Part shown: positions 7,547-15,070 of the stretch, piece after piece
How positions within the stretch are numbered: position 1 is the stretch's first letter
Layout: each line of letters opens with the position of its first letter
Source: Actinophytocola sp963729115
GTDB taxonomy: Bacteria > Actinomycetota > Actinomycetes > Mycobacteriales > Pseudonocardiaceae
DNA: 64,000 nt
Direction: 5' to 3'
Assembly: GCA_963729115.1 (NCBI GenBank)
Contig: CAVSMR010000011.1
Location: 868,001 to 932,000, forward strand
Translations under genes and position numbers: made by a program
The notes under the pieces: model-generated
Database searches by the model: none
What the model was told of the DNA's origin: nothing
The model's input: only the letters and a program-made list of their open reading frames with translations

Positions 7547-8794
7547 GTGGGTGAATCGGGGACGGAAGCTGACGAGGAGACCCGGCCAGAGCCGGAACTG
7601 CTGACAAAACCAGCAGAGGGCACACCGGACGTCGTCACCACGTTCGAGGCATTGCGCGAGGCGTCGGACCTCTTGGCCGCGGGCCACGGGCCGATCGCCG
7701 TCGACACCGAGAGAGCGTCGGGATACCGCTACTCACAACGGGCCTACCTGGTGCAGGTGCGCCGAGACGGCGCCGGCACCGTACTGCTCGACCCGGTCGC
7801 AGTGAACGACCGAATCGACCCCTTCATCGCGGCGCTCGCCGACACCGAGTGGGTGTTGCACGCCGCCTCCCAGGATCTCCCCTGCCTCGCTGAGCTGGGG
7901 CTTCACCCCGCCATCCTCTTCGACACCGAGCTCGCCGGCCGCCTCGCCGGCTTCGAGCGGGTCGCCCTCGGCACCCTCGTCGAGCAGCTCCTCGGCTACC
8001 GGCTCGAGAAGGGCCACGGCGCCGCCGACTGGTCGCGCCGGCCGCTGCCCCAGGACTGGCTGGACTACGCCGCGCTCGACGTCGAGCTCCTCGTCCCATT
8101 GCGCAACGTTCTCGAAGAGGAGCTGGCGGCCCAGGGCAAGCTCGAATGGGCCCTCGAGGAGTTCGAGGCGCTGCGCGTCGCGCCGCCCCCGCCGCCGCGG
8201 GCCGAGCCGTGGCGGCGCACCTCCGGCATCCACCGGGTCCGCTCGCCGCGTGGCCTCGCCGCCGTGCGGGCGCTGTGGGAGACCCGCGACTCGCTGGCCC
8301 GCCAGCGCGACATCGCACCCGGCCGGGTGCTGCCGGACAGCTCCATCGTGCAGGCGGCCATCGCGGCCCCCGAGGACGAGAACGCCCTGCTGCAGCTGCC
8401 GGTGTTCCGCGGCCGTTCGCAGCGGCGCATCGCCGACACGTGGGTGCGGGCGCTGCGTGCGGCGGCCGGGCTGCCCAAGAGCGAGCTGCCCGACCCGTCG
8501 CCGCCGCACGACGGTCCGCCGCCGCCGAACCGCTGGCCCGACCGGGACCCGGCCGCGGCCGCGCGGCTGGCCGCGGTCCGCGCGTCGTTGGCGACGATCG
8601 CCGAGGCGAACCGGCTGCCGATCGAGAACCTCCTGCAGCCCGACCTGGTCCGCCGCACCTGCTGGCGCCCACCCGAGCAGCTGTCGAGCGACTCGGTGGG
8701 CGACGTGCTGCGGGCCGGCGGCGCCCGCGAGTGGCAGATCTCGCTGACCGTCGATGCGCTGGCCACCGCCCTCAACGGCGCCGGCCCGGACTGA
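7547..8794 (+). CDS. Ribonuclease D-like 3'-5' exonuclease with HRDC domain
   Basis: This 415-residue protein has a DEDD-family exonuclease domain and a C-terminal HRDC domain. Catalytic residues are visible: AVDTERA (Asp and Glu at about 53 and 55), HAASQDLPCL, and the third motif LDYAALDVELL with the DEDDy-type Tyr and Asp. The HRDC-like region covers about residues 225-300 (RSPRGLAAVRALWETRDSLARQRDIAPGRVLPD). It probably trims the 3' ends of structured RNA. A TATGGT -10-like box ends 8 bases before the GTG start, so the message may be leaderless. Its place after DUF3000 matches the mycobacterial order, except for the inserted genes between. Confidence 0.92.
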   Translation: MGESGTEADEETRPEPELLTKPAEGTPDVVTTFEALREASDLLAAGHGPIAVDTERASGYRYSQRAYLVQVRRDGAGTVLLDPVAVNDRIDPFIAALADTEWVLHAASQDLPCLAELGLHPAILFDTELAGRLAGFERVALGTLVEQLLGYRLEKGHGAADWSRRPLPQDWLDYAALDVELLVPLRNVLEEELAAQGKLEWALEEFEALRVAPPPPPRAEPWRRTSGIHRVRSPRGLAAVRALWETRDSLARQRDIAPGRVLPDSSIVQAAIAAPEDENALLQLPVFRGRSQRRIADTWVRALRAAAGLPKSELPDPSPPHDGPPPPNRWPDRDPAAAARLAAVRASLATIAEANRLPIENLLQPDLVRRTCWRPPEQLSSDSVGDVLRAGGAREWQISLTVDALATALNGAGPD

Positions 8795-8800
8795 GACGAA

Positions 8801-9622
8801 GTGGCCGGCCGGGTTCGGATCGGCACCTCGGGCTGGGTCTACCCACCGTGGCGCGGTGAGTTCTACCCGCCGAAGCTCGCCCACCGTCGCGAGCTGGAGT
8901 ACCTGTCGCGGCAGGTCAACTCCGTCGAGATCAACGGCTCGTTCTACGCGCTGCAGCGGCCGTCGAGCTACCAGGCGTGGCGCGAGCAGACACCGGAGGA
9001 CTTCGAGTTCGCGGTCAAGGGCGGCCGGTTCATCACGCACATGAAACGGTTGCGGGACATCGACGCGCCGCTCGCCAACTTCTTCGCCTCGGGCGTGCTC
9101 GCGCTGGGCGACAAGCTGGGCCCGCTGCTCTGGCAGCTGCCGCCCACGCTCGCGTTCGACCCGGACCTGCTCGCGGACTTCCTCGGGCGCCTGCCGGGCA
9201 CCACGGCCGCGGCGGCCGAGCTCGCCGGCCGGCACGAGGATCGGCTGGCCGGCCGGGCGTGGACGACGACCGACGCGGACCGGCCGCTGCGCCACGCGAT
9301 CGAGGCGCGGCACGCGAGCTTTCGCGACCCCGCGTTCCTCGACCTGCTGCGCGCGGCCGGCGCCGGGGTGGTGATCGCGGACGCCGCCGCCGAATGGCCG
9401 TACCTCGAGCACGTAACGGCGGACTTCGCGTACGTCCGGTTGCACGGCAGCACCGAGCTGTACGCCAGTGGCTACTCCGGCGCGGCGCTGGACGAGTGGG
9501 CGGAGCGCATCCGCGGCTGGTCGGAGCAAGGCGTTGATGCGTACGCGTACTTTGACAACGACGCGAAGGTGCGGGCGCCGTGGGATGCGCTCGGCCTGCT
9601 GGAACGACTGGCCGGCGGGTAG
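8801..9622 (+). CDS. DUF72 domain-containing protein
   Basis: This 273-residue protein is of the DUF72 (YecE-like) family, a TIM-barrel fold with unknown activity. Diagnostic stretches are RIGTSGWVYPPWRGEFYP (about residues 5-22), VEINGSFYALQRPSSYQAW, FEFAVKGGRFITHMKRL, GDKLGPLLWQLPPTL, IEARHASF and the C-terminal AYAYFDNDA. It starts with GTG 6 bp after the RNase D stop, so the two are probably co-transcribed. Substrate and role are unknown. Confidence 0.93.
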   Translation: MAGRVRIGTSGWVYPPWRGEFYPPKLAHRRELEYLSRQVNSVEINGSFYALQRPSSYQAWREQTPEDFEFAVKGGRFITHMKRLRDIDAPLANFFASGVLALGDKLGPLLWQLPPTLAFDPDLLADFLGRLPGTTAAAAELAGRHEDRLAGRAWTTTDADRPLRHAIEARHASFRDPAFLDLLRAAGAGVVIADAAAEWPYLEHVTADFAYVRLHGSTELYASGYSGAALDEWAERIRGWSEQGVDAYAYFDNDAKVRAPWDALGLLERLAGG

Positions 9623-9684
9623 GCCGAACATCTTCCTGACTTGGCCGGTGACCAGGTAATTTCGTCCTAGTTGCCGAGCGGAAG

Positions 9685-11037
9685 GTGCCTCCCGTGCTGG
9701 AACCGCTCGACGCCGACGACCCGGCCAGACTCGGTCCGTACCTGCTCGAGGGCCGCCTGGGCCCGGATGTCTACTTGGGACACGACGACGCCGGTACCGC
9801 CGCCGCGGTCCGGACCGTCGACGCGCTGCCGGCCGGCCGGCTCGCCGCGCTGGGCCGGGTGCGGAGCCGGCACGTGGCGGCGGTGCTCGGCTCGGACGCG
9901 TCGGCGGCGCCGCCGTGGGTGGCGACCGAGTACGTCGCGGGCCCGACCCTGGCGGCGGTCGTCGGCGAGCACGGCGCGCTGCCGGTGCCGGCGGTGCTGG
10001 AGCTGGCGGCGGCCGTCGCCCGCGGCGTCGCGGCGATCCACGCGGTCGGCCTCGGGCACGGCGACCTGCACGCGGGCAAGGTGGTGATGGCGGCCGGCGG
10101 CGCGCGGGTGATCGGGTTCGGCGTCGTCGGTGGCGGCGGCGAGCCGGACGCGGACGTGCCGGCGCTGGGCAGGCTGATCGCGTTCGCGGCGACAGGTGGG
10201 GACGGCGAGGCGGACGCCGTGCCGGAGCCGCTGCGCGAGTTGGTGCGCCGGTGCCTGGCCGAGGACGCGGCGGAGCGCCCGTCCCCGGCCGAGGTCGCCG
10301 GGGACGTCGCACGCGCGCAGGCCGATCCGTTGGCGTACCAGGCAGTCAGCCCGCCGGCGAACCCGCTCGACCTGTCCACCGGCATCCCGGCCGACGCGGT
10401 GGTGGGGCCGCTGACAGCCGGGACCGAGACGGAGCCGGCCGAGGACCCACTCGCCTACCCAGCGGCCGACCCACCCGAGAACCCACTCGACCTCTCCACC
10501 GGCATCCCCAACGACGCCATCGTCGGGCCGATCCCACCCGACAACCCACCCGACCTCTCCACCGGCATCCCAGCAGACGCCATGGTCGGGCCACTAACCG
10601 CCGACACCAAGGCAACCGAGGACCCACTCGCCTACCCGGCGGCCGACCCACCCGACAACCCACTCGACCTCTCTGCCGGCATCCCCAACGACGCCATCGT
10701 CGGCCCCATCCCACCCGACCTCTCCACCGACTTCCCAGCAGACGCAGTGGTCGGGCCGCTGACCGCCGGCACCGAGCCGGCCGAGCACCCACTCGCCTAC
10801 CCGGCGGCCGACCCACCCGAGAACCCACTCGACCTCTGCCGGCATCCCCGGCGACTCCATAGTCGGACCGATCCCACCCGACGCCGAGGCAGACCAACCC
10901 CAACCACTCACCTACCCGGCGGCCACACCACCCGACAACCCGCTCGACCTGTCCGCCGGCATCCCCGGCGACAGCATCGTCGGCCCCATCCCACCCGACG
11001 CCGCGGCGGCGGGCGAGCCCGTCGCCGGGCCCGTTGA
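9685..11037 (+). CDS. Pseudokinase domain plus repeat linker; N-terminal part of a frameshifted fusion gene
   Basis: Residues 1-215 read as a Ser/Thr-kinase fold whose catalytic motifs are degraded. The VAIK-type lysine is Arg (AAVRTVD, about 43), the catalytic loop is HGDLHAGKVVM (about 125-135, with the metal-binding Asn replaced by Lys) and DFG is GFG (about 144-146). It is therefore predicted not to phosphorylate. Five imperfect repeats of a DPLAYPAADPPENPLDL...IVGPIPPD block follow (codons 214 on). At base 10837 a codon has lost two bases (CTC-T-GCC where other repeats have a full Ser codon). After this the frame reads only arginine-rich shadow to 11037, while the true reading continues in the next frame. 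The intended product is about 913 residues. Confidence 0.75.
   Translation: MPPVLEPLDADDPARLGPYLLEGRLGPDVYLGHDDAGTAAAVRTVDALPAGRLAALGRVRSRHVAAVLGSDASAAPPWVATEYVAGPTLAAVVGEHGALPVPAVLELAAAVARGVAAIHAVGLGHGDLHAGKVVMAAGGARVIGFGVVGGGGEPDADVPALGRLIAFAATGGDGEADAVPEPLRELVRRCLAEDAAERPSPAEVAGDVARAQADPLAYQAVSPPANPLDLSTGIPADAVVGPLTAGTETEPAEDPLAYPAADPPENPLDLSTGIPNDAIVGPIPPDNPPDLSTGIPADAMVGPLTADTKATEDPLAYPAADPPDNPLDLSAGIPNDAIVGPIPPDLSTDFPADAVVGPLTAGTEPAEHPLAYPAADPPENPLDLCRHPRRLHSRTDPTRRRGRPTPTTHLPGGHTTRQPARPVRRHPRRQHRRPHPTRRRGGGRARRRAR
10324..11015 (+). repeat. In-gene repeats encoding Pro/Asp-rich linker blocks
   Basis: About five tandem imperfect coding repeats of roughly 110-170 bp are present. Each contains a DPLAYPAA..PP.NPLDLS.GIP motif and an IVGPIPP or VVGPLTA motif. 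They form a disordered Pro-rich linker between the pseudokinase and the membrane segment. The frameshift at 10837 lies inside the fourth block, where slippage or misassembly between near-identical copies would be easiest. Confidence 0.8.
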
Positions 11038-12427
11038 GGAGACCTCGACCCCCCGACCCGAGCCGGCGGTGCTGCCCGCCGGGACGGTCACCGCGCCGCC
11101 CATCGATCCGATGGACCTCGCGAAGCTGCGGGCGCACGCCGACGCGGTCGCGGCCGCCGGGCCGGAGCAGGCCCACGGGCACGTCATCGAACCCGTCACC
11201 TACGCGCACCCCGGCAAGGGCCCGGCCCCGGTCCGCCCGCCGCGGGCACCCGTGTCCCACCGGCGACGGCGGCGGCTCCTCTTCGCCGGGCTGGCCGCCG
11301 TGCTGCTGATCGCCGCGGCTGCGACCGTGCCGCTCGTGCAAGAAGACGAGACCACCGCGCGGTCACCGGCCACTTCCGGGGCGCCCGCCCGGCCCCACCC
11401 ACCCACCACCGGCCCCACCTGCACCGGCACCAAGCAGCTCACCGCCGGCGGCTCCGCCCTGCAGCGCGACGCCGTCGCCACCATCGGGGAACGCTGGGCG
11501 GCTCGCTGCAAGGGCAGCGTCCTGGACTACAGCCCGGGCGGCACCGCGTTCGGCGTCCAGCAGTTCGCCGCCGGCGAGGCGGACTTCGCCGTCGTGGACC
11601 ACGTGCTCGGCTCCGCCGAGGGCGAGATCGCCGCGGCGGCCGCCCGCTGTGCCGGGGTGGGTGCGCCCGCGAACAAGGACCTCGTCCTGCAGGTACCGGT
11701 CGTCCTCACGCCGATCGTCGTCGCCTACCAACTGAGTGGCGTCGGCACGCTCCGGCTGGACGCGCCGGCGCTGTCCGCGATCTTCGGTGGCCGGGTCACG
11801 AAGTGGAACGACCGCACGATCGCGGCGCTGAACCCGGGCGTGCGGCTGCCGGCGGCGGCGATCACCGTGATCGTGCGCCAGAACCGGGCCTTGATCACCC
11901 AGACGTTCCAGGAGTACCTGACCGCCGCCGGCGGCTGGCGGTCCGGCGACGGCCCGGAGTTCACCGGAAAGGCGGCCGCGACCTACATCACCGACGCCGA
12001 CGTGCTCGCCGCGATCCGCGCCGCCGACGGTGCCATCGGCTACGCGCCCGCCGCCCCGGCCCGCGCGACCGGCGAGCCCGTCGTCTCGATCGTCACCGCG
12101 AAGGACCGGGCCGCCGCGCCGGACAGTGGCGCGGTCAACGCCGCGGTCGACATCGCGACGGCCGGCATCGTCGAGTTCGACGAGCTGCCCGACGCGATCT
12201 ACCACGCGGGCACCGCCCAGGCGGGTGAGAGCACCGCGCCCTACCCGCTCGTGCACGTCGGCTACGTCGCGGCGTGCACGCAGTACGCCGACGAGCGCAC
12301 GTCCGCGGCGATCCGGGACTTCCTGCTCACGGCGCTCGGCATGCAGGTGGCGTCGGCGAGCGGTTACCTGCTGCCGTACGGCACGCTGCGGTCCGGGCTC
12401 GTCGACCTGGTCGAGCGGACCTACTGA
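10838..12427 (+). CDS. Transmembrane segment plus PstS-like substrate-binding domain; C-terminal part of the frameshifted fusion
   Basis: This frame takes over after the two-base deletion at 10837. It encodes the last linker repeats, a basic stretch (RRRRR) followed by one membrane helix (LLFAGLAAVLLIAAAATV, near 11275-11330), and an extracytoplasmic domain related to the phosphate-binding protein PstS. Matches include GGSALQRDAVATIGERW, PGGTAFGVQQFAAGEADFAVVDH, IFGGRVTKWNDRTIAALNPGVRLP and ITVIVRQNRALITQTFQEYL. The phosphate-ligand SGTT motif of PstS is replaced by NRALI, so the ligand may differ. If translated alone, a start at GTG 11069 would give 452 residues including the membrane anchor. 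The gene faces a histidine kinase gene. Confidence 0.75.
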   Translation, partial: AGIPGDSIVGPIPPDAEADQPQPLTYPAATPPDNPLDLSAGIPGDSIVGPIPPDAAAAGEPVAGPVEETSTPRPEPAVLPAGTVTAPPIDPMDLAKLRAHADAVAAAGPEQAHGHVIEPVTYAHPGKGPAPVRPPRAPVSHRRRRRLLFAGLAAVLLIAAAATVPLVQEDETTARSPATSGAPARPHPPTTGPTCTGTKQLTAGGSALQRDAVATIGERWAARCKGSVLDYSPGGTAFGVQQFAAGEADFAVVDHVLGSAEGEIAAAAARCAGVGAPANKDLVLQVPVVLTPIVVAYQLSGVGTLRLDAPALSAIFGGRVTKWNDRTIAALNPGVRLPAAAITVIVRQNRALITQTFQEYLTAAGGWRSGDGPEFTGKAAATYITDADVLAAIRAADGAIGYAPAAPARATGEPVVSIVTAKDRAAAPDSGAVNAAVDIATAGIVEFDELPDAIYHAGTAQAGESTAPYPLVHVGYVAACTQYADERTSAAIRDFLLTALGMQVASASGYLLPYGTLRSGLVDLVERTY

Positions 12428-12451
12428 GCGGACCTACTGAGCGGACCTACT
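12413..12451. repeat. Three exact 13-bp tandem copies across two convergent stop codons
   Basis: GAGCGGACCTACT occurs three times head to tail. The first copy ends in the PstS-like gene's stop codon, and the third contains the reverse-strand stop of the histidine kinase gene. The expansion lengthens the tiny gap between the convergent genes and repeats stop codons for both. Confidence 0.95.
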
Positions 12452-13604
12452 GAGCCAGCGACGGCGCCAACGGCACGGCGGCCCGGGCCGGCAGGTGCAC
12501 GGTCACGGTGAGACCGCCGCCGGGCACCGCCTCCGCCGCGACCGTGCCGTGGTGAGCGAGGACCACCGCCCGCACGATCGCGAGACCGAGCCCGGTGCCG
12601 GAGTGCGCGGTCCGGTCGACGCCGCCGCGGCGGAACGACTCGAACAGCTCCTCGACGCGGTCGGGGTCCACGGCCGCGCCCGACGAGCTCACCCGCAGGC
12701 TCGCCCACTCCGCCGACTGGCCGGTGCGCACCTCGATCCAGCCGCCGTCGACGTTGTGCCGCACGGCGTTCTCCAGCAGGTTGCCCGCGACGCGTTCGAG
12801 CAGCGCGGGGTCGCCCGCGGCCGGTGCCGGTCCGGTGTGGAACGTCGCGGACAGGCCGCGCTTGCCGGCGTCGGCGGCGACCGCCCGCCACGCGGTGTCC
12901 ACGACCGACGCCAGGTCGACGGGCTCCACCACGCCGATGCCCATGCCGTCGGTGCGGGCGAGCAGCAGCAGCGCCTCGACCAGGTGCCCGGCGCGTAACG
13001 TCGCCGCGCGCACGACGCCGGCCATGCGGCGCAGCTCGGCGGCATCGGCCTCGGGGTCGGCGAGGGTGACGTCGAGCTCGGTGCGGATGACCGACAGCGG
13101 GGTGCGCAGCTCGTGGGAGGCGTTCGCGACGAACTGGCGCTGCGCGGTGAAGGTGGCCTGCAGCCGGTCGAGCATCGCGTCGAAGGTGTCGGCGAGCTCG
13201 GCCACCTCGTCGCGCGGGCCACGCAGCGAGATCCGCTCGCCGAGCGACTCGGCGGACAGCCGCCGCGCGGTGCCGGTGACGTCGCGCAGCGGCTTGAGGA
13301 CGCGGTCGGCGAACGTCCACGCGAGCAGCGCCGTCGCGGCGACGACGCACACGAACGCGATGGACCCGGCCGCGAGAACCCGCAGCCGCGCGTTGTCGCG
13401 CAGCACCTCGGCGAGCTTCTCCGCCTTCACGGGCACGCCGTCCACCACGATCGTGGTGCCGCCGGGGAGGCTGGGCGTGGTGACCGCGTTGCCCGCGAGC
13501 ATCCAGCCGAGCCACAGCAGCAGCGCGGCGACGAGCGCGACGAGCGCGGTGGCGAGCAGCGTGAGCCGGCCACGCAGCCCGGGACCGCGCCGGAGGCCAC
13601 TCAC
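12447..13604 (-). CDS. Sensor histidine kinase (OmpR-partner type)
   Basis: This 385-residue membrane kinase has an N-terminal helix (LLATALVALVAALLLWLGWMLAG, about 14-36), a short extracellular loop of about 45 residues (TTPSLPGG to NARLRVLA) and a second helix (AGSIAFVCVVAATALLAW). HAMP (DRVLKPLRDVTGTARRLSAE), the H-box FVANASHELRTPLSVIRTELDV, the N-box LLENAVRHN and the G-box GTGLGLAIVRAV follow. All phosphotransfer motifs are intact. The GTG start at 13604 overlaps the response regulator stop (GTGA), so the pair is co-translated. The gene converges on the PstS-like fusion gene; the small sensor loop does not reveal the stimulus. Confidence 0.93.
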   Translation of the reverse strand: MSGLRRGPGLRGRLTLLATALVALVAALLLWLGWMLAGNAVTTPSLPGGTTIVVDGVPVKAEKLAEVLRDNARLRVLAAGSIAFVCVVAATALLAWTFADRVLKPLRDVTGTARRLSAESLGERISLRGPRDEVAELADTFDAMLDRLQATFTAQRQFVANASHELRTPLSVIRTELDVTLADPEADAAELRRMAGVVRAATLRAGHLVEALLLLARTDGMGIGVVEPVDLASVVDTAWRAVAADAGKRGLSATFHTGPAPAAGDPALLERVAGNLLENAVRHNVDGGWIEVRTGQSAEWASLRVSSSGAAVDPDRVEELFESFRRGGVDRTAHSGTGLGLAIVRAVVLAHHGTVAAEAVPGGGLTVTVHLPARAAVPLAPSLAQ

Positions 13605-14302
13605 CCGGACTCGGCGCCCGACGTCGAGCCGGCGGTCGAGCCGGCCGCGGGCACCCGGTAGCCGGACCCCACGACGGTGTCGATGACTCCCGGATCGCCC
13701 AGCTTCTTGCGCAGCGTCATGACGGTGACCCGGACGGTCGTGGTGAACGGGTCGGCGTGCTCGTCCCAGACCCGCTCGAGGAGCTCCTCGCTGCTGACGA
13801 CCGAGCCGGCCGCGGCGAGCAGGACCTCCAGCACGCCGAACTCCTTGCGGGTCAGCTCGACGGGCTCGCCGGCGCGGGTGACCGTGCGGCGGGCGGGGTC
13901 GAGCTCGAGGTCGCCGGCGCGCAGCACGGGCGGGGTGACCGGGGTGGAGCGCCGGGCGAGCGCCCGTACGCGCGCGACGAGCTCGTCGAAGGCGAACGGC
14001 TTGGCGAGGTAGTCGTCGGCGCCGAGGGAGAGGCCCTCGACCCGGTCGGCGACCGAGCCGGACGCGGTCAGCATGATCACCCGGGTGAGCTGTCCGGACG
14101 CGACGATCTCGCGGCACAGCTCGTCGCCGGACATGCCCGGCAGGTCCCGGTCGAGCACGACGACGTCGTAGCGCGTGACGGTCGCCTTCTCGTGCCCCTC
14201 GTCGCCGTCGAGCGCGACGTCGACGGCCATGCCCTCCCGACGCAGCCCCCGGGCGACGGCCTCAGCCAGGGGTTCCTCGTCCTCGACGATCAATATCCGC
14301 AC
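13601..14302 (-). CDS. OmpR/PhoB-family response regulator
   Basis: This 233-residue DNA-binding regulator is partnered with the downstream histidine kinase. The receiver starts MRILIVEDEEPLAEAV, with the phospho-Asp in VVVLDRDLPGMSGDEL (about residue 52), the switch Thr in IMLTASG and the Lys in DYLAKPFAFDEL. The C-terminal winged helix spans about 128-222 (LELDPARRTVTRAGEPVELTRKEFGVLEVLLAAAGSVVSSEELLERVW ... VTVMTLRKKLG). The tail after GSGYRVPAAG is low-complexity Ser/Thr/Gly. It is the first gene of the two-gene operon. Confidence 0.94.
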   Translation of the reverse strand: MRILIVEDEEPLAEAVARGLRREGMAVDVALDGDEGHEKATVTRYDVVVLDRDLPGMSGDELCREIVASGQLTRVIMLTASGSVADRVEGLSLGADDYLAKPFAFDELVARVRALARRSTPVTPPVLRAGDLELDPARRTVTRAGEPVELTRKEFGVLEVLLAAAGSVVSSEELLERVWDEHADPFTTTVRVTVMTLRKKLGDPGVIDTVVGSGYRVPAAGSTAGSTSGAESG

Positions 14303-14348
14303 GCTACAACCGTACCGACCGGCGCGAACGCGCCTCGCCGACCCGGCG

Positions 14349-15008
14349 CTACACGCGGGCGGCCTTCACGTTGGCCGCGATCGGGCTCAGCCGCAGCCAG
14401 GCGGGCAGCCCGCGGACGATCCACCGGGCGCCGGTCAGGTCGATCTCCCCCCGGCGGACGGCGTCGAGCAGCTCGATCTCGCCGAGCCACATGCGATACA
14501 GGGTGGGCAGGTCGGCGGCGAGCACGGCGTCGATGTCGAAGCCCGGGTCGGTGTAGCAGACCGACGCGTCGCCGGGTTCGAGCACGAGCCAGTACTTGCG
14601 GCGGCGGTCGGCGATCTCGACCTGGATGACCGCGCGCTTGTCGATGTCGGCGGTGTCGATGCGGCCGTGCATCCACCACATCAGCACCTCCGGGTCGAGC
14701 TCCTCGGGGCGCGGGTTGCCGAACGCGTGCCGCGCGCCCCAGTCGGCGAGGCCGAACACGAGCGGGCGCAGCTCGTGGCCGGCGCGGGTGAGCGTGTAGC
14801 CGTCGCCGGTGCGCTCGACGAGGCCGTCGTGCTGCAGCTGGCGCAGCCGCCGGGACAGCAGCGCGCGGGAGAGTCCGGGTAGCCCGCGGGACAGCTCGTT
14901 GAACCGCGTCGCGCCGACGAGCATGTCGCGCACGATCAGCAGGGTCCACCGGTCGCCGAGTATCTCGACGGCGCGCACCACCGGGCAGTACTGAGCGTAG
15001 GGCCGCAT
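14349..15008 (-). CDS. HxlR-family regulator with C-terminal SCP2-like domain
   Basis: This 219-residue regulator has an HxlR winged helix-turn-helix at about residues 5-100 (YCPVVRAVEILGDRWTLLIVRDMLVGATRFNELSRGLPGLSRALLSRRLRQLQHDGLVER), preceded by the usual N-terminal Cys. A further 115 residues (LMWWMHGRIDTADIDKRAVIQVEIADRRRKYWLVLEPGDASVCYTDPG...) resemble a sterol-carrier (SCP2)-like ligand pocket. It is divergent from an acyl-CoA dehydrogenase gene 62 bp away. A near-perfect inverted repeat lies between the starts, suggesting direct control of that gene with an acyl or lipid ligand. Confidence 0.88.
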   Translation of the reverse strand: MRPYAQYCPVVRAVEILGDRWTLLIVRDMLVGATRFNELSRGLPGLSRALLSRRLRQLQHDGLVERTGDGYTLTRAGHELRPLVFGLADWGARHAFGNPRPEELDPEVLMWWMHGRIDTADIDKRAVIQVEIADRRRKYWLVLEPGDASVCYTDPGFDIDAVLAADLPTLYRMWLGEIELLDAVRRGEIDLTGARWIVRGLPAWLRLSPIAANVKAARV

Positions 15009-15018
15009 CGGTCGCTCC

Positions 15019-15035
15019 AGTTCAGTTTCTGTACT
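15019..15035. promoter_or_regulatory. Candidate HxlR operator (AGTTCAG-TTT-CTGTACT)
   Basis: An inverted repeat with 7-base arms and a 3-base spacer (six of seven positions pair) lies in the 62-bp gap between the HxlR gene and the acyl-CoA dehydrogenase gene. HxlR proteins bind as dimers to sites of this kind. Position and symmetry are seen; binding is inferred. Confidence 0.5.
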
Positions 15036-15070
15036 ACTTCGCGGGCGCCGCTGTTCTTAGCGTCCTCGTC

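Noticed and set aside
7733..10312. 859-codon - strand frame
   Set aside because: Shadow of RNase D, DUF72 and pseudokinase genes; Arg/Pro-rich without domain motifs.
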